Assembly: GCF_020616555.1 (NCBI RefSeq)
Contig: NZ_CP085173.1
Location: 8,324,001-8,388,000 of the forward strand
Direction of reading: 5' to 3'
DNA length: 64,000 nucleotides
Source: Streptomyces longhuiensis
Lineage (GTDB): Bacteria; Actinomycetota; Actinomycetes; Streptomycetales; Streptomycetaceae
Part shown: positions 40,507-49,108 of the stretch, one piece after another
How the letters are laid out: each line of letters begins with the position of its first letter
Numbering within the stretch: position 1 is the first letter of the stretch
Program-made: the position numbers and the translations under genes
The notes under the pieces: generated by a model
What the model saw: the letters and a program-made list of their open reading frames with translations, nothing else
What the model was told of the DNA's origin: nothing
Databases searched by the model: none

Positions 40507-42474
40507 TCAGGCGTGTGCGCTGCTCAGCACCACGTACTCCCACTGCCCGAGCGGTCGCGACAGCAGGGGGCGGCCGTCGTGCCAGGCCGCGGTGAGGCGT
40601 TCGCCCCGGGCCGTCACCTGGACCACCGAGCGCGGTTCCGGCATGCCCTTTGGCAGCCGGAGCCGGAAGTCGTCGGCCTCGTCCGGCGACGCGTTCCACA
40701 CCACGACGCGCCAGTCCGTGCCGTCGGTCAACGCCTGAGTGACGAGCCACGGATGCCCGGTGGCCCGCGCGTGCGCACCCCGCGACAGCCAGTCGAGCAC
40801 GGCGCCCAACTGGGCCTCGCGCTGCGCGTTCATGAAGGTCGTGCCGGGGGTGTGCGCGGGCCAGGGTGTGACGGCGACCCGGCCGCCCAGCGCGTTCTCG
40901 TACAGGACGAGCCCGCTGCCCCTCTCACGGTCGAGCTGGTCGCGGACGATGCTGGCGACGCGCGCGTCCGGCGCCGGGTCGAACGCGACCACGGCGGAGC
41001 GGTCGTAGCTCTCGGCGTCCAGGGAGATCGCGCAGCCGGGGCGCAGGGAGAACTCGGGGTCGGTGCAGATCTCGCGGGAGTGGCCCTCGGGGGACGGCCG
41101 CGCCCCGGTCACGCCGATCAGCGGGCCGTGGCCGCGCTCGAAGAGGATCCGGGCCGCCACCGAGTCGAGCAGGAGCCCCTGGCTGAGCCACTCGCGCAGT
41201 TCGGCGTCCTCGAAGGCCCGAGCCGCTTCCCCCGAAAGGGCGTTGACGCTCGCTCCGCCCCGGGCGGTGACCGAGTGGCCCGCGGCGCCGAGCAGTCCGG
41301 CCCATGAGCCGTGCGGGACGACGAGCGACTGCCAGCCCGCACGCTCCGTGTGGGTGCGCCTGCCGGTCCGCTGCGACCAGGGCAGCCCGACGCCGACCGT
41401 ACGGAAGGACTTGGGGAACGTCTCCGACAGCCAGTCGAAGGTGTCCCGCCACTGCGCGAGGAAGGCGGCGCGGCGGGGTTCGTCGTCGGGGTGGTTGCCG
41501 AGGAAGTCGTAGAGGCTGATCGCGAGGCCGTCGCTGCCGAGGATGTGGGCCAGGGACATCTGCGCGCCCGTCTGGCGGAAGGACTTGTTCCACTGTCCGT
41601 AGGGCCAGCACTCGATCTCGGGGAAGCTGCGCAGGCCGGCGGGCTGTGCCGCGCGCTGCATGTCCAACTGCTGGATCGCACGCGGCAGTTCGGGTCCGGC
41701 GCCGTCGGAGTAGCCCCAGAAGTGCGGCCGGTGCACGGTGGGGAGGTCGAGCCAGGCATGCCAGTCGCGCCCCTCGGCGGCGTGGGAGTCCGTGCGCGAG
41801 GACATCAGGCCGAGCCGGTCCCCGAGGATCTCCCGCCAGGACGCGAGGAGTTCGCGCTGGGTGGTGTCCCAGAAGTCGAGCCACCGCTCCCGCCACGGAT
41901 GTGGGTCGCCGGGCGCGGTGCAGGCCGCGACCAGTTCCTCCCGCGTCGTGGTGATCCCGGTGCGGCGGGCGAACTCGGTCAGGTGGAGCGGGCAGAAGCA
42001 GCCGCCCCAGTCGAGCGGGCGGTGGTTGTGCAGCCGGATGTCGTCCTCGATCCACACCGTGTCGACGTCCTCGGCGGCGTAGAGGCGCAGGGTCTGCGCG
42101 AAGTACGCGCGCCAGGCCGGATCCAGCGGGCACACCTGCACGGCCGCGGCCGTCCCGTGCTGGTCGGTCATCGTCTGCCACGTCTGGTCGGGATCGAGCG
42201 AGCGGGCCCAGTCGCTGTGGCCCACGGTGTGGCCGGGGTTGAGGCTCACGGCGACGCCTTCGGCGCGGAGCCGGGTGCGCCACGGCCGCGTGGCCGCGAG
42301 CCAGTGCGCGACGCGGTCGAGGCTCTCGTGGCCGTCGTTGAACTCCAGGCCGAAGAGGAATACGCAGATCTCCTCGGCCCGCGCCGCCCGCGCCAGGGCC
42401 AGCAGCCTGTCGCCGGCCTGCTTCGGATCGTCGGCCGGATCCACCTGGAGGCGGAGCACATAGCGTGAGGTCAC
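40507..42474 (-). CDS. Putative GH42-like intracellular glycosidase, uncharacterised
   Basis: A 655-residue protein without signal peptide. Residues 1-330 look like a glycoside-hydrolase barrel: Glu143 in DTVWIEDDIRLHNH and Glu286/Glu288 in SFPEIECWPYG are placed like acid/base and nucleophile of clan A enzymes. CFCPLH (Cys159, Cys161) could bind metal. Residues about 360-520 resemble the amidotransferase-like second domain, and the last 80 residues a small beta domain (WRVVVWNASPDEADDF), the order seen in GH42 beta-galactosidases. I do not recognise a characterised homologue; the assignment is by architecture only. Start GTG at 42474 (GAAGGTG upstream). Neighbours are a sulfatase, an SDR enzyme and a FadR regulator. 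Confidence 0.65.
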   Translation of the reverse strand: MTSRYVLRLQVDPADDPKQAGDRLLALARAARAEEICVFLFGLEFNDGHESLDRVAHWLAATRPWRTRLRAEGVAVSLNPGHTVGHSDWARSLDPDQTWQTMTDQHGTAAAVQVCPLDPAWRAYFAQTLRLYAAEDVDTVWIEDDIRLHNHRPLDWGGCFCPLHLTEFARRTGITTTREELVAACTAPGDPHPWRERWLDFWDTTQRELLASWREILGDRLGLMSSRTDSHAAEGRDWHAWLDLPTVHRPHFWGYSDGAGPELPRAIQQLDMQRAAQPAGLRSFPEIECWPYGQWNKSFRQTGAQMSLAHILGSDGLAISLYDFLGNHPDDEPRRAAFLAQWRDTFDWLSETFPKSFRTVGVGLPWSQRTGRRTHTERAGWQSLVVPHGSWAGLLGAAGHSVTARGGASVNALSGEAARAFEDAELREWLSQGLLLDSVAARILFERGHGPLIGVTGARPSPEGHSREICTDPEFSLRPGCAISLDAESYDRSAVVAFDPAPDARVASIVRDQLDRERGSGLVLYENALGGRVAVTPWPAHTPGTTFMNAQREAQLGAVLDWLSRGAHARATGHPWLVTQALTDGTDWRVVVWNASPDEADDFRLRLPKGMPEPRSVVQVTARGERLTAAWHDGRPLLSRPLGQWEYVVLSSAHA

Positions 42475-42524
42475 TCGTTCGCACCTTCGGTCTCGGGGCC
42501 CGGCCGGGGGCGCGGGCGACACCT

Positions 42525-42554
42525 AGACTCGCTACTTAGCAGCTAAGCTGTCAA
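42525..42554 (-). promoter_or_regulatory. Promoter with palindromic operator in its spacer
   Basis: Minus strand: -35 TTGACA (42554-42549), 18-base spacer, -10 GAGTCT (42530-42525). Within the spacer is the perfect palindrome CTTAGC-A-GCTAAG (42535-42547), placed where a bound repressor blocks polymerase. It lies between the divergent GH42-like and SDR genes and is probably the site of the FadR-type regulator at 39744. Confidence 0.6.
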
Positions 42555-42609
42555 GGGCTGGCAAGAGCCGGGCGAGCGTCCTGGCAGGCGGAGCGAACGA
42601 GGAGTGGCG

Positions 42610-43377
42610 ATGGGACGGTTGGCGGACCGGGTGGTCCTGGTGACGGGCGGGGCGCGCGGCATCGGCCGGGCGGTCGTCGAGACGGCTGTGCGCGAGGACG
42701 CTGCTGTGGCGTTCCTCGACCTGGACGAGGCGGCCGGAGCGGCGCTGCGCGACGAACTCGCCGGCAAGGGGGCCCGCGTGGCCTTCCGCCGGGTCGACGT
42801 CACGGACGGGCGGTCGGTCGCCGACGCCGTGAACGACGTGGCCGCCGCGCTCGGACCGGTCGACATCCTGGTCAACAACGCCGGGCGCAACGTCTACGCC
42901 GACCCGGTCGCGATGACCGAGGCCGAGTGGGACCAGGTCTTCGACGTCGACCTGAAGGCGGCCTTCCTGTGCGCGAAGCACACCCTGCCGTCGATGATCG
43001 ATCGGGGTGGCGGGGCGATCGTGAACATCGCGTCCCTGCACGCGAAGCTGACCTGCGCCGGCATGTACCCGTACGCGGCGGCCAAGTCCGGGCTCGTCGG
43101 ACTGACCCGCTCGATGGCCCTGGAGGTCGCGCCTCACGGCGTACGGGTCAACGCGGTCAGCCCCGGTTACATCAGGACGGCCCTGGTCGACGAGTACTTC
43201 GACCGGAACCCGGACCGGGACGCCGAGCGCAAGGCGCTCGACGTCCATCCGCTGGGCCGCATCGGCACCCCCGAGGAGGTCGCCGAAGTGGTCTGCTTCC
43301 TCGCGTCCGACGCGGCGTCCTTCGTCACCGGGGCGGAGTGGGCCGTGGACGGCGGGCTCGGCGTGCGGTTCGCCTGA
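42610..43377 (+). CDS. Short-chain dehydrogenase/reductase (SDR)
   Basis: A 255-residue classical SDR with the cofactor motif TGGARGIG (residues 12-19), NNAG (89-92), and catalytic Ser142, Tyr155 and Lys159 (MYPYAAAK). Asp38/Asp40 after strand 2 (FLDLDE) suggest NAD rather than NADP. The C-terminal ITGAEWAVDGG-type end (FVTGAEWAVDGGLG) is typical of sugar and polyol dehydrogenases. In this locus it probably oxidises the sugar released by the GH42-like enzyme and sulfatase. ATG at 42610 with GGAG 5 bases upstream. Confidence 0.88.
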   Translation: MGRLADRVVLVTGGARGIGRAVVETAVREDAAVAFLDLDEAAGAALRDELAGKGARVAFRRVDVTDGRSVADAVNDVAAALGPVDILVNNAGRNVYADPVAMTEAEWDQVFDVDLKAAFLCAKHTLPSMIDRGGGAIVNIASLHAKLTCAGMYPYAAAKSGLVGLTRSMALEVAPHGVRVNAVSPGYIRTALVDEYFDRNPDRDAERKALDVHPLGRIGTPEEVAEVVCFLASDAASFVTGAEWAVDGGLGVRFA

Positions 43378-43393
43378 TCTCCGCTACGGGGGA

Positions 43394-43442
43394 GCCGCCG
43401 CGATCGGTGGGCCGGGGGTCAGCCGACCCCGGTCGCGGCGGC
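43394..43442. terminator. Nested hairpin between convergent genes
   Basis: The outer arms 43394-43407 and 43429-43442 match at 13 of 14 positions, and an inner hairpin GGGGTC-AGCC-GACCCC sits inside. The right arm overlaps the last codons of the sulfatase gene. It separates the convergent SDR and sulfatase genes. Confidence 0.6.
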
Positions 43443-44906
43443 GATGCGCTCCCGGGTGTGCCGCAGCTCGGTGACCACCGGCCGGCCCGTCACCAGTTCG
43501 CCGCCGTCCACGAAGCCCTCCTCGCGCTCGCGCAGCGAATCGATCAGCCGTCCGCGCCAGCGCTCCAGCAGCGCGGCATGCTCGGGCCGCCGCGCCAGGT
43601 TCACCAACTCCTTCGGATCCTCGGCGAGGTCGAAGAGCTGCTCGTGCCCGTCGCCCGACATCCACAGATACTTGTGCCGCCCGTCGGTCACCCACTGAAG
43701 GGACTGCCCCAGATAGGTGTGCTCGCCGTGCAGGTACTCCCGCCAGTCGTCCGGGCGTTCACCGCGCAGGAACGGCAGCAGGCTGCGCCCGTCGACACTG
43801 TCCGGCACCGGAAGTCCCGCCGCCTCGAGCAGCGTCGGCATCACGTCGCGCAGCTCCACGACCTCGTCGGCCACCGAACCGCCCGCGCCGCCGCGCATCG
43901 ACGGTGGGAGGTTCATCAGGATCGGCACCCGCGCCGAGCCCTCGAAGCCGAGTGCCTTGCGGAACATGTGGTGGTCGCCCATCATCTCGCCGTGGTCCGA
44001 CACGAAACAGAACATCGTGTCGTCGCCGAGACCCGCCTCGACCAGCGCCTCGCGGAAGCGCTTTATCTGCAGGTCGATATGCGCCATGTGCCCGTAGTAG
44101 CCCGCCCGTGCCCGGTGGACCAGCCCCGGATCGATCACGCCGACGGCCGCCTCGTGACAGCCGTCCTTGCGGTACGGCGCGTAGGCGTCGACCCAGTCGC
44201 CGACCACGGGTTCGTACGGGTCGAGCGCCATGTACTGGTCGAAGGCCCACTCGGGCGGGTCGTACGGATGGTGCGGCCGGTGGAACGACAGATAGAGGAA
44301 GAACGGCTTGGTGGGGTCCCGGCGCGGCAGCCACTCGATCGCCTCGGTCACCGCCCACGTCGTCGGATGGAGCGCCTCGGCCTTGTCCCAGGGGCGCGCG
44401 ACGATGGAGTTGCAGCTGACGCCGTGGTCCGCGTAGTCGGCGGCCGGCGTCATCCCCGGCTGGCGGCGCAGCCAGGGCACGTAGTCGTCGAAGAACTCGA
44501 AGTTACGGCTGTGACGCCTGCGCGCGTAGTGCAGATAGCCGTCGTGCAGCCGCACGTCGTCGAAGCCGAGGCGGGCGCGCTCCGGGAAGACGTGCATCTT
44601 GCCGACGGCCTGCGTCTGGTACCCGCCGCGCCGGAACTCGCCCGGCAGCGTCACCGGGTGGACCTGCTCGAAGGGCACCCCCTCGCGGTAGCCGACCCGG
44701 CCGTGCCGCTCCTGCGACTGGCCGGTGAAGAGGGCCACGCGGGCGGGAACACAGGTCGGCGTCGCGGAGTAGGCGCGGTCGAAACGCACGCCTTCGCCCG
44801 CGAGTTCGTCCAGGTGAGGGGTGTGGACGTCGGGGTGGCCCGCGGCGGAGAGGCAGTCGCCCCTCCACTGGTCCACACAGATCAGTACGACATTGGGCTG
44901 GCGCAA
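43419..44906 (-). CDS. Type I sulfatase
   Basis: A 495-residue enzyme with the sulfatase core CxPxR as Cys52-Val-Pro54-Ala-Arg56 ([15 protein letters not shown]); Cys52 must be converted to formylglycine. Metal ligands are visible in VDQWRGD (residues 11-17) and in [12 protein letters not shown]. No signal peptide is seen, so it acts in the cytoplasm on an imported sulfated compound. The frame opens at a TTG (44906) with GGAG upstream, a rare but plausible start directly before [11 protein letters not shown]. Together with the neighbouring GH-like and SDR enzymes it suggests breakdown of a sulfated sugar. Confidence 0.9.
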   Translation of the reverse strand: MRQPNVVLICVDQWRGDCLSAAGHPDVHTPHLDELAGEGVRFDRAYSATPTCVPARVALFTGQSQERHGRVGYREGVPFEQVHPVTLPGEFRRGGYQTQAVGKMHVFPERARLGFDDVRLHDGYLHYARRRHSRNFEFFDDYVPWLRRQPGMTPAADYADHGVSCNSIVARPWDKAEALHPTTWAVTEAIEWLPRRDPTKPFFLYLSFHRPHHPYDPPEWAFDQYMALDPYEPVVGDWVDAYAPYRKDGCHEAAVGVIDPGLVHRARAGYYGHMAHIDLQIKRFREALVEAGLGDDTMFCFVSDHGEMMGDHHMFRKALGFEGSARVPILMNLPPSMRGGAGGSVADEVVELRDVMPTLLEAAGLPVPDSVDGRSLLPFLRGERPDDWREYLHGEHTYLGQSLQWVTDGRHKYLWMSGDGHEQLFDLAEDPKELVNLARRPEHAALLERWRGRLIDSLREREEGFVDGGELVTGRPVVTELRHTRERIAAATGVG

Positions 44907-45241
44907 GAGGGGCTCCGGGTCCGGGAATCCCGTCGGCCCCGGTCACCGCCGACGGGTGGGCGACGGTGACGATCATGCCTGGAGCGGGCCGACCCGAACA
45001 GGGTGCGCGGGCGATTACGTCGAGCGGACGATCAGGACGGGCGGGCACGGTCGACTTGGCGACAAAGAGCTATGGCCCGCTCAGCGGCGCGGCGCCGTGT
45101 CCGCCGAGGCGGCCCGGCTCCCAGAAGATCCAGAAGATCAAACACGTCGACGACAAACGTTCGATGGGCACGTGCGGGCGCCACCTGGGGGGACGCCCTA
45201 GGCTTCACGAGGCACCGGCCACGACCTCAGGAGCGCGCACT
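44907..45241. other. Intergenic region between divergent sulfatase and nitrobindin-like genes
   Basis: About 335 bases with no convincing gene. It should contain both promoters. A -10-like TAGGCT (45199-45204) lies about 38 bases before the nitrobindin-like GTG. The short tract AGAAGATCCAGAAGATCAAA (45123-45142) is a small direct repeat (AGAAGATC twice). Nothing else stands out. Confidence 0.6.
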
Positions 45242-45784
45242 GTGTACGACCCCGCACCGGCCCACCCGTACCCCGACAGCACCGGCCCGGACCAGGCACC
45301 CGCGCCGCATCCGCTGCTGACGCCCGTGCTGGGCCTGCTCGGCACCTGGCGTGGCCGCGGACAGGGTGGATACCCCACGCTCGAAGGGGACTTCGCGTAC
45401 GCGCAGGAGGTCGTTCTCAGCCACGACGGCCGGCCGTTCCTCCGCTTCGAGGCCCGTGCCTGGCTGCTCGACGCCGACGGTGCGCCGCTGCGGCCGTCGG
45501 CCCGGGAGAGCGGCTGGTGGCGGCTCCAGCCCGAGGGCCGGGTGGAGGCGCTGATCACGCAGCCGACCGGCATCGCGGAGATCGCCGTCGGCACGGCGGA
45601 CGGCAACACGGTCGACCTCGCCACCGATCAGGTGGCGCTCACGCCCACCGCCAAGGAGGTCAAGGCCACGCGCCGCCGCTACGCGCTGACCGACGACGGC
45701 ACGCTCACGTTCACCCACGACCTCGAGGCCGTCGGCATGCCGCTCCAGCACCACCTGTCGGCGCGGCTGCGGCGCGAGGCCTAG
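45242..45784 (+). CDS. FABP-like/nitrobindin family haem-binding beta-barrel protein
   Basis: A 180-residue protein of the bacterial nitrobindin (DUF1794) family: [20 protein letters not shown] is the signature entry strand (GTWRGxGxGxYPT), and [22 protein letters not shown] and the final HHLSARLRR include the distal and proximal haem-pocket residues. Nitrobindins bind haem b and react with nitric oxide or peroxynitrite. The first 25 residues are Pro-rich and disordered. GTG at 45242 has AGGAG upstream. It is monocistronic. Confidence 0.88.
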   Translation: MYDPAPAHPYPDSTGPDQAPAPHPLLTPVLGLLGTWRGRGQGGYPTLEGDFAYAQEVVLSHDGRPFLRFEARAWLLDADGAPLRPSARESGWWRLQPEGRVEALITQPTGIAEIAVGTADGNTVDLATDQVALTPTAKEVKATRRRYALTDDGTLTFTHDLEAVGMPLQHHLSARLRREA

Positions 45785-45877
45785 CTCGCGGTCTCTCGGG
45801 TCAACGGCCACCACCGGCAAGGGACTTGGGGCAAGGGCATTCAGGTGAAGGGACTGGCAGAAAGTGGCCACCCGGTG

Positions 45878-45893
45878 GTTACCCGGAAGTAAC
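45878..45893. promoter_or_regulatory. Inverted repeat GTTAC-N6-GTAAC upstream of the sphingomyelinase gene
   Basis: A perfect 5-bp inverted repeat (45878-45882 and 45889-45893) with CCGGAA between. Such GTTAC/GTAAC palindromes resemble TetR-family operators. It lies 66 bases before the sphingomyelinase start, where a regulator could act. No TetR gene is in the window. Confidence 0.4.
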
Positions 45894-45958
45894 TGTGGCT
45901 GCTTTGATGTGGCGTGCTCACGTCCCTCACAGCATCCCCACAAGAAACGGGAGGCCAC

Positions 45959-46945
45959 GTGTCCCGCGTTGCCCGCCGCACGACCGGTTCCGCCCTCGCC
46001 CTCACCCTCGCCGCCGCCTCCGCGGTCCTGACCGCCCCGCAGGCGTCGGCGGCGACGTCCGCCGACACGCCCGGGCTAAAGGTCCTGACGTACAACACGT
46101 TCCTGATGAGCACGAATCTCTACCCCAACTGGGGTCAGGCGCACCGGGCGGCGGCCATCCCGGCCGCGCCGTTCTTCCAGGGCAACGACGTCGTCGTGCT
46201 CCAGGAGGCGTTCGACAACACCACGTCCGACGCGCTGAAGAGCAACGCGGCGGCGCAGTACCCGTACCAGACCCCCGTCGTGGGGCGGTCCAAGGACGGC
46301 TGGGACGCCACCGGCGGCTCCTACTCGTCGACGACGCCCGAGGACGGCGGAGTGACGCTGCTCAGCAAGTGGCCGATCGTGCACAAGGAGCAGTACGTCT
46401 ACAAGGACGCCTGCGGCTCCGACTGGTGGTCCAACAAGGGCTTCGTCTACGCGGTCCTCGACGTGAACGGCGCGAAGGTGCACGTGGTCGGGACGCACAC
46501 CCAGTCCACCGACTCCGGGTGCGGGGCCGGTGAGGCGGTCAAGGACCGCAGCCTCCAGTTCAAGGCCATCAAGTCCTTCCTGGACGCCAAGCACATCCCG
46601 GCCGGCGAGCAGGTCATGGTGGCGGGCGATCTCAACGTCGACTCGCACGGCGGGGAGTACGCCTCCATGCTCGCCGACGGTGGATTCGTCGGGGCCGACT
46701 CGCGGACCGGGCACCCGTACTCGTTCGACACCGAGGCGAACTCGATCGCGAGCTACCGCTACCCGGGCGAGCCCAAGGAGGACCTGGACTACGTCTTGCA
46801 CGTCCAGGGCCACGCGCGGCCGGCCGGATGGGTCAACGACGTGGTCAAGGAGACCACCGCGCCCTGGACCGTGAGCAGTTGGGGCACGAGCTACACGTAC
46901 ACCAACCTGTCGGACCACTACCTGCTCCAGGCCGGACGCCGGTGA
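45959..46945 (+). CDS. Secreted sphingomyelinase C-type phosphodiesterase
   Basis: A 328-residue exported enzyme of the endonuclease/exonuclease/phosphatase fold. The signal peptide (basic VSRVARR, hydrophobic core, cleavage after QASA near residue 31) is clear. Catalytic residues by motif: Asn46 (LTYNTF), Glu83 (VLQEAFD), the Asp/Asn of GDLNVDS and Asp319-His320 (SDHY). The ordering and length match bacterial neutral sphingomyelinase, which cleaves sphingomyelin into ceramide and phosphocholine. GTG at 45959 has GGGAGG upstream. Released phosphocholine would fit with the nearby osmoprotectant importer (inference). Confidence 0.88.
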   Translation: MSRVARRTTGSALALTLAAASAVLTAPQASAATSADTPGLKVLTYNTFLMSTNLYPNWGQAHRAAAIPAAPFFQGNDVVVLQEAFDNTTSDALKSNAAAQYPYQTPVVGRSKDGWDATGGSYSSTTPEDGGVTLLSKWPIVHKEQYVYKDACGSDWWSNKGFVYAVLDVNGAKVHVVGTHTQSTDSGCGAGEAVKDRSLQFKAIKSFLDAKHIPAGEQVMVAGDLNVDSHGGEYASMLADGGFVGADSRTGHPYSFDTEANSIASYRYPGEPKEDLDYVLHVQGHARPAGWVNDVVKETTAPWTVSSWGTSYTYTNLSDHYLLQAGRR

Positions 46946-46969
46946 CCCGCGCCCGGCGCCGGGCGCGGG
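46946..46969 (+). terminator. GC-rich palindromic hairpin after the sphingomyelinase gene
   Basis: CCCGCGCCCGGC is followed directly by its reverse complement, a 24-base perfect palindrome one base after the stop codon. It can fold into a stem with a small loop and act as terminator. Confidence 0.65.
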
Positions 46970-46974
46970 GCCGG

Positions 46975-47034
46975 AACACGCAGGGTCAGAACGCGCAGGG
47001 CCAGAACACGCAGGGCCACAACGCGCAGGGTCAG
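46975..47034. repeat. Tandem 15-bp repeats at the 3' end of the small membrane protein gene
   Basis: Four units of AAC(A/G)CGCAGGG(T/C)CA(G/C) start at 46975, 46990, 47005 and 47020; a degenerate fifth begins at 47035. The stop codon of the minus-strand gene (47031-47033) lies inside the fourth unit, so the array extends outward from the gene end. The 15-base period keeps frame: one further unit (stop at 46986-46988) carries an in-frame backup stop while two units have TGG there. Confidence 0.85.
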
Positions 47035-47399
47035 AACGCGTCCGCGAGGAACGCCAGGCCCGCGATCAGGCCGATGTAGGCGAGCACGGCCAGGGCGCAC
47101 ACGAACAGCAGCAGCCAGCTGACCACGATGCCGAGGAGCGCCGTCCCGCGCCCCTCGCCGTCGAGGCGGCGCCCGCGAAAGCGGCCGACGTGGCCGGCCG
47201 GGACGGCGATCAGGGCGCTCAGCACGGCCATGCCGACGAAGACGCCGGGGTGCAGCCAGGCGATGCCGGTGGAGAAGTTGGCGAGCGACGCGACGCCGAA
47301 GCCCGCGAAGGAAACGCTCACCTTCGCGGGCCGGTTCCGGCCGCCGAAGCCATGCCCGGATTCCGTCCGCGCCCGCGTGCTCCGCGATCCGCTGCTCAC
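47031..47399 (-). CDS. Small membrane protein (DUF4190-like)
   Basis: A 122-residue protein with a basic cytoplasmic N-terminus and about three hydrophobic segments: residues 30-45 (SFAGFGVASLANFSTG, weaker), 48-67 (WLHPGVFVGMAVLSALIAVP) and 87-118 (ALLGIVVSWLLLFVCALAVL and on). The pattern of hydrophobic hairpin then loop GHVGRFRGRRLDGEGRGTAL resembles DUF4190 proteins. Function unknown. GTG at 47399 is preceded by AGGGGG, and TAGGAT about 40 bases upstream may be its -10 box. Confidence 0.7.
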   Translation of the reverse strand: MSSGSRSTRARTESGHGFGGRNRPAKVSVSFAGFGVASLANFSTGIAWLHPGVFVGMAVLSALIAVPAGHVGRFRGRRLDGEGRGTALLGIVVSWLLLFVCALAVLAYIGLIAGLAFLADAF

Positions 47400-47601
47400 G
47401 GTCCGCCCCCTGGGTTCGCGTCTGTCGCAAAGCGTGAATCCTACGGGGGCGCCGTGACAGGTCCGCCTCATACCCAGGGAGGCGGACCCTCCGGGACCGA
47501 GGCCGCGGTCGCACGAGCGCGGGCCCATTCCTGTGGCGCCCGGCGACCCCCTCCGCAAGGCTGGAACAGGGGGCCGCCGCACGGATCAGGAAGGACCCCT
47601 C

Positions 47602-48306
47602 ATGCCGGACGCGCAGGACGCCGCCCCGCACTCCGCCTCGGCGCGGGGCGTACGCGTCTCGGAGGACGGGCCGTACCTCGTCACCGGCGGAGTCCCCCTC
47701 ATCCAGCTGGTCATCGTCACCGACGCGCGGGGCCAGTCCGTCGAGTGGTGGCAGCAGCGCACGTACGACACCGAGGAGACGTACGAGCTGTGCCGCTGCG
47801 GGCAGTCCGCGAACAAGCCGTTCTGCGACGGCAGTCATGAGCGGGCCGGGTTCGACGGCACCGAGACCGCGAGCCGGCTGCCCTATCTGGAGCAGGCCGA
47901 CGAGCAGGACGGACCCGAGCTCACCCTCACCGACGCCCAGCCCCTGTGCGCCTTCGCGCGGTTCTGCGACGCGGACGGGCAGGTGTGGAACCTCGTCGAG
48001 GAGCAGGGCACCGCCGACGTCGTGGAACGGGAGACGGGCGACTGTCCCTCAGGGCGCCTCGTCGCCTGGAACCTCGCAGAGCGGCGCCCCGTCGAGCCGG
48101 AACTCCCGCCGTCCATCGGCATCGTCGAGGACCCGCAGGAAGGCGTCAGCGGAGGGATCTGGGTGCGCGGCGGCATCCCGGTGACCGCCGCCGACGGCAC
48201 GCCGTACGAGGTCCGCAACCGCGTGACCCTGTGCCGCTGCGGCGCCTCGCGCAACAAGCCGTTCTGCGACGGCACCCACGCGTCGATCGGCTTCAAGGAC
48301 ACCTGA
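47602..48306 (+). CDS. Double CDGSH-type iron-sulfur protein
   Basis: A 234-residue soluble protein with two CDGSH [2Fe-2S] sites: Cys64, Cys66, Cys75, His79 (CRCGQSANKPFCDGSH) and Cys211, Cys213, Cys222, His226 (CRCGASRNKPFCDGTH). Between them (about 100-170) is a region with ALCAFARFCDADGQVW-like cysteines (PLCAFARFC, then DCPSGRLVAWN), which resembles a third iron-binding element found in this subgroup. The likely role is electron transfer or cluster handling under stress; no partner is known. ATG at 47602 with AAGGA upstream. Confidence 0.9.
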   Translation: MPDAQDAAPHSASARGVRVSEDGPYLVTGGVPLIQLVIVTDARGQSVEWWQQRTYDTEETYELCRCGQSANKPFCDGSHERAGFDGTETASRLPYLEQADEQDGPELTLTDAQPLCAFARFCDADGQVWNLVEEQGTADVVERETGDCPSGRLVAWNLAERRPVEPELPPSIGIVEDPQEGVSGGIWVRGGIPVTAADGTPYEVRNRVTLCRCGASRNKPFCDGTHASIGFKDT

Positions 48307-48391
48307 CCTCACCGCGCTCCGGTACCCGAGGCCGTACGCCGTACGGGTCATCCAGCGCGCCGTCGTCCGCGCCTGCCACTGGAATGGACGA

Positions 48392-49108
48392 GTGCCCCCA
48401 TGGAGCGGACCCCTCACCCAGAGCCCCGGCAGCGCGCCGCCCGACGACTGTCTGGCGCGCAACGACTGGATCTGCGGCGAGTACCTGACCACCCGCCGTC
48501 ACATCCTCCTCGACGCGGTCGTCCAGCACCTCCAGCTCACCGCGCTCGCCGTCCTGATCGCACTGGTGCTCGCCGTGCCGCTGGCCGTCGTCGCCCGTCG
48601 CTGGTCCCTCGCGTCGGGTCCGGTCCTCGCCCTGACCACGATCCTCTACACGATCCCGTCGCTCGCCATGTTCTCGCTGCTGCTGCCCGCGTACGGCCTG
48701 TCCGCGTCCCTCGTCGTCGCGGGGCTCGTCCTGTACTCGCTCACGCTGCTCGTGCGGAACATCCTCGCGGGCCTGCGAGCCGTCCCCGAAGACACCCGGC
48801 AGGCCGCGCGCGGAATGGGATACGGGCCGGTCAGGCTGCTGCTCACGGTGGAGCTGCCCCTCGCCCTGCCGGCCGCGATGGCGGGCCTGCGCATCGCCAT
48901 GGTCTCCGCCGTCTCCCTCGTCACGGTGGGCGCCATCGTCGGCTACGGCGGCCTCGGCAACCTCATCTACGCGGGCATGAACACGTTCTTCAAGGCCCAG
49001 GTCCTCACCGCGTCCGTGCTGTGCGTCGTCATCGCGGTCGCCGCCGACCTGCTGCTGCTCGGCGTGCAGCGCATCCTCACTCCCTGGACGAGAGCGAGCC
49101 ACGCGTGA
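48392..49108 (+). CDS. Osmoprotectant ABC transporter permease (OpuCB type), first
   Basis: A 238-residue membrane protein with about five helices and the coupling loop EDTRQAARGMGYGPVRLLL typical of glycine betaine/choline permeases, then ELPLALPAAMAGLRIA. It starts with an unusually long soluble stretch (about 45 residues, NDWICGEYLTTRR). The GTG at 48392 has only a weak ribosome site. It overlaps the second permease by 4 bases (GTGA). Confidence 0.88.
   Translation: MPPWSGPLTQSPGSAPPDDCLARNDWICGEYLTTRRHILLDAVVQHLQLTALAVLIALVLAVPLAVVARRWSLASGPVLALTTILYTIPSLAMFSLLLPAYGLSASLVVAGLVLYSLTLLVRNILAGLRAVPEDTRQAARGMGYGPVRLLLTVELPLALPAAMAGLRIAMVSAVSLVTVGAIVGYGGLGNLIYAGMNTFFKAQVLTASVLCVVIAVAADLLLLGVQRILTPWTRASHA

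Noticed and set aside
48332..48346. Terminator after the CDGSH gene
   Set aside because: CCGTAC-GCC-GTACGG is only a 6-bp stem with a 3-base loop and no tail; such palindromes are common in this GC-rich DNA.
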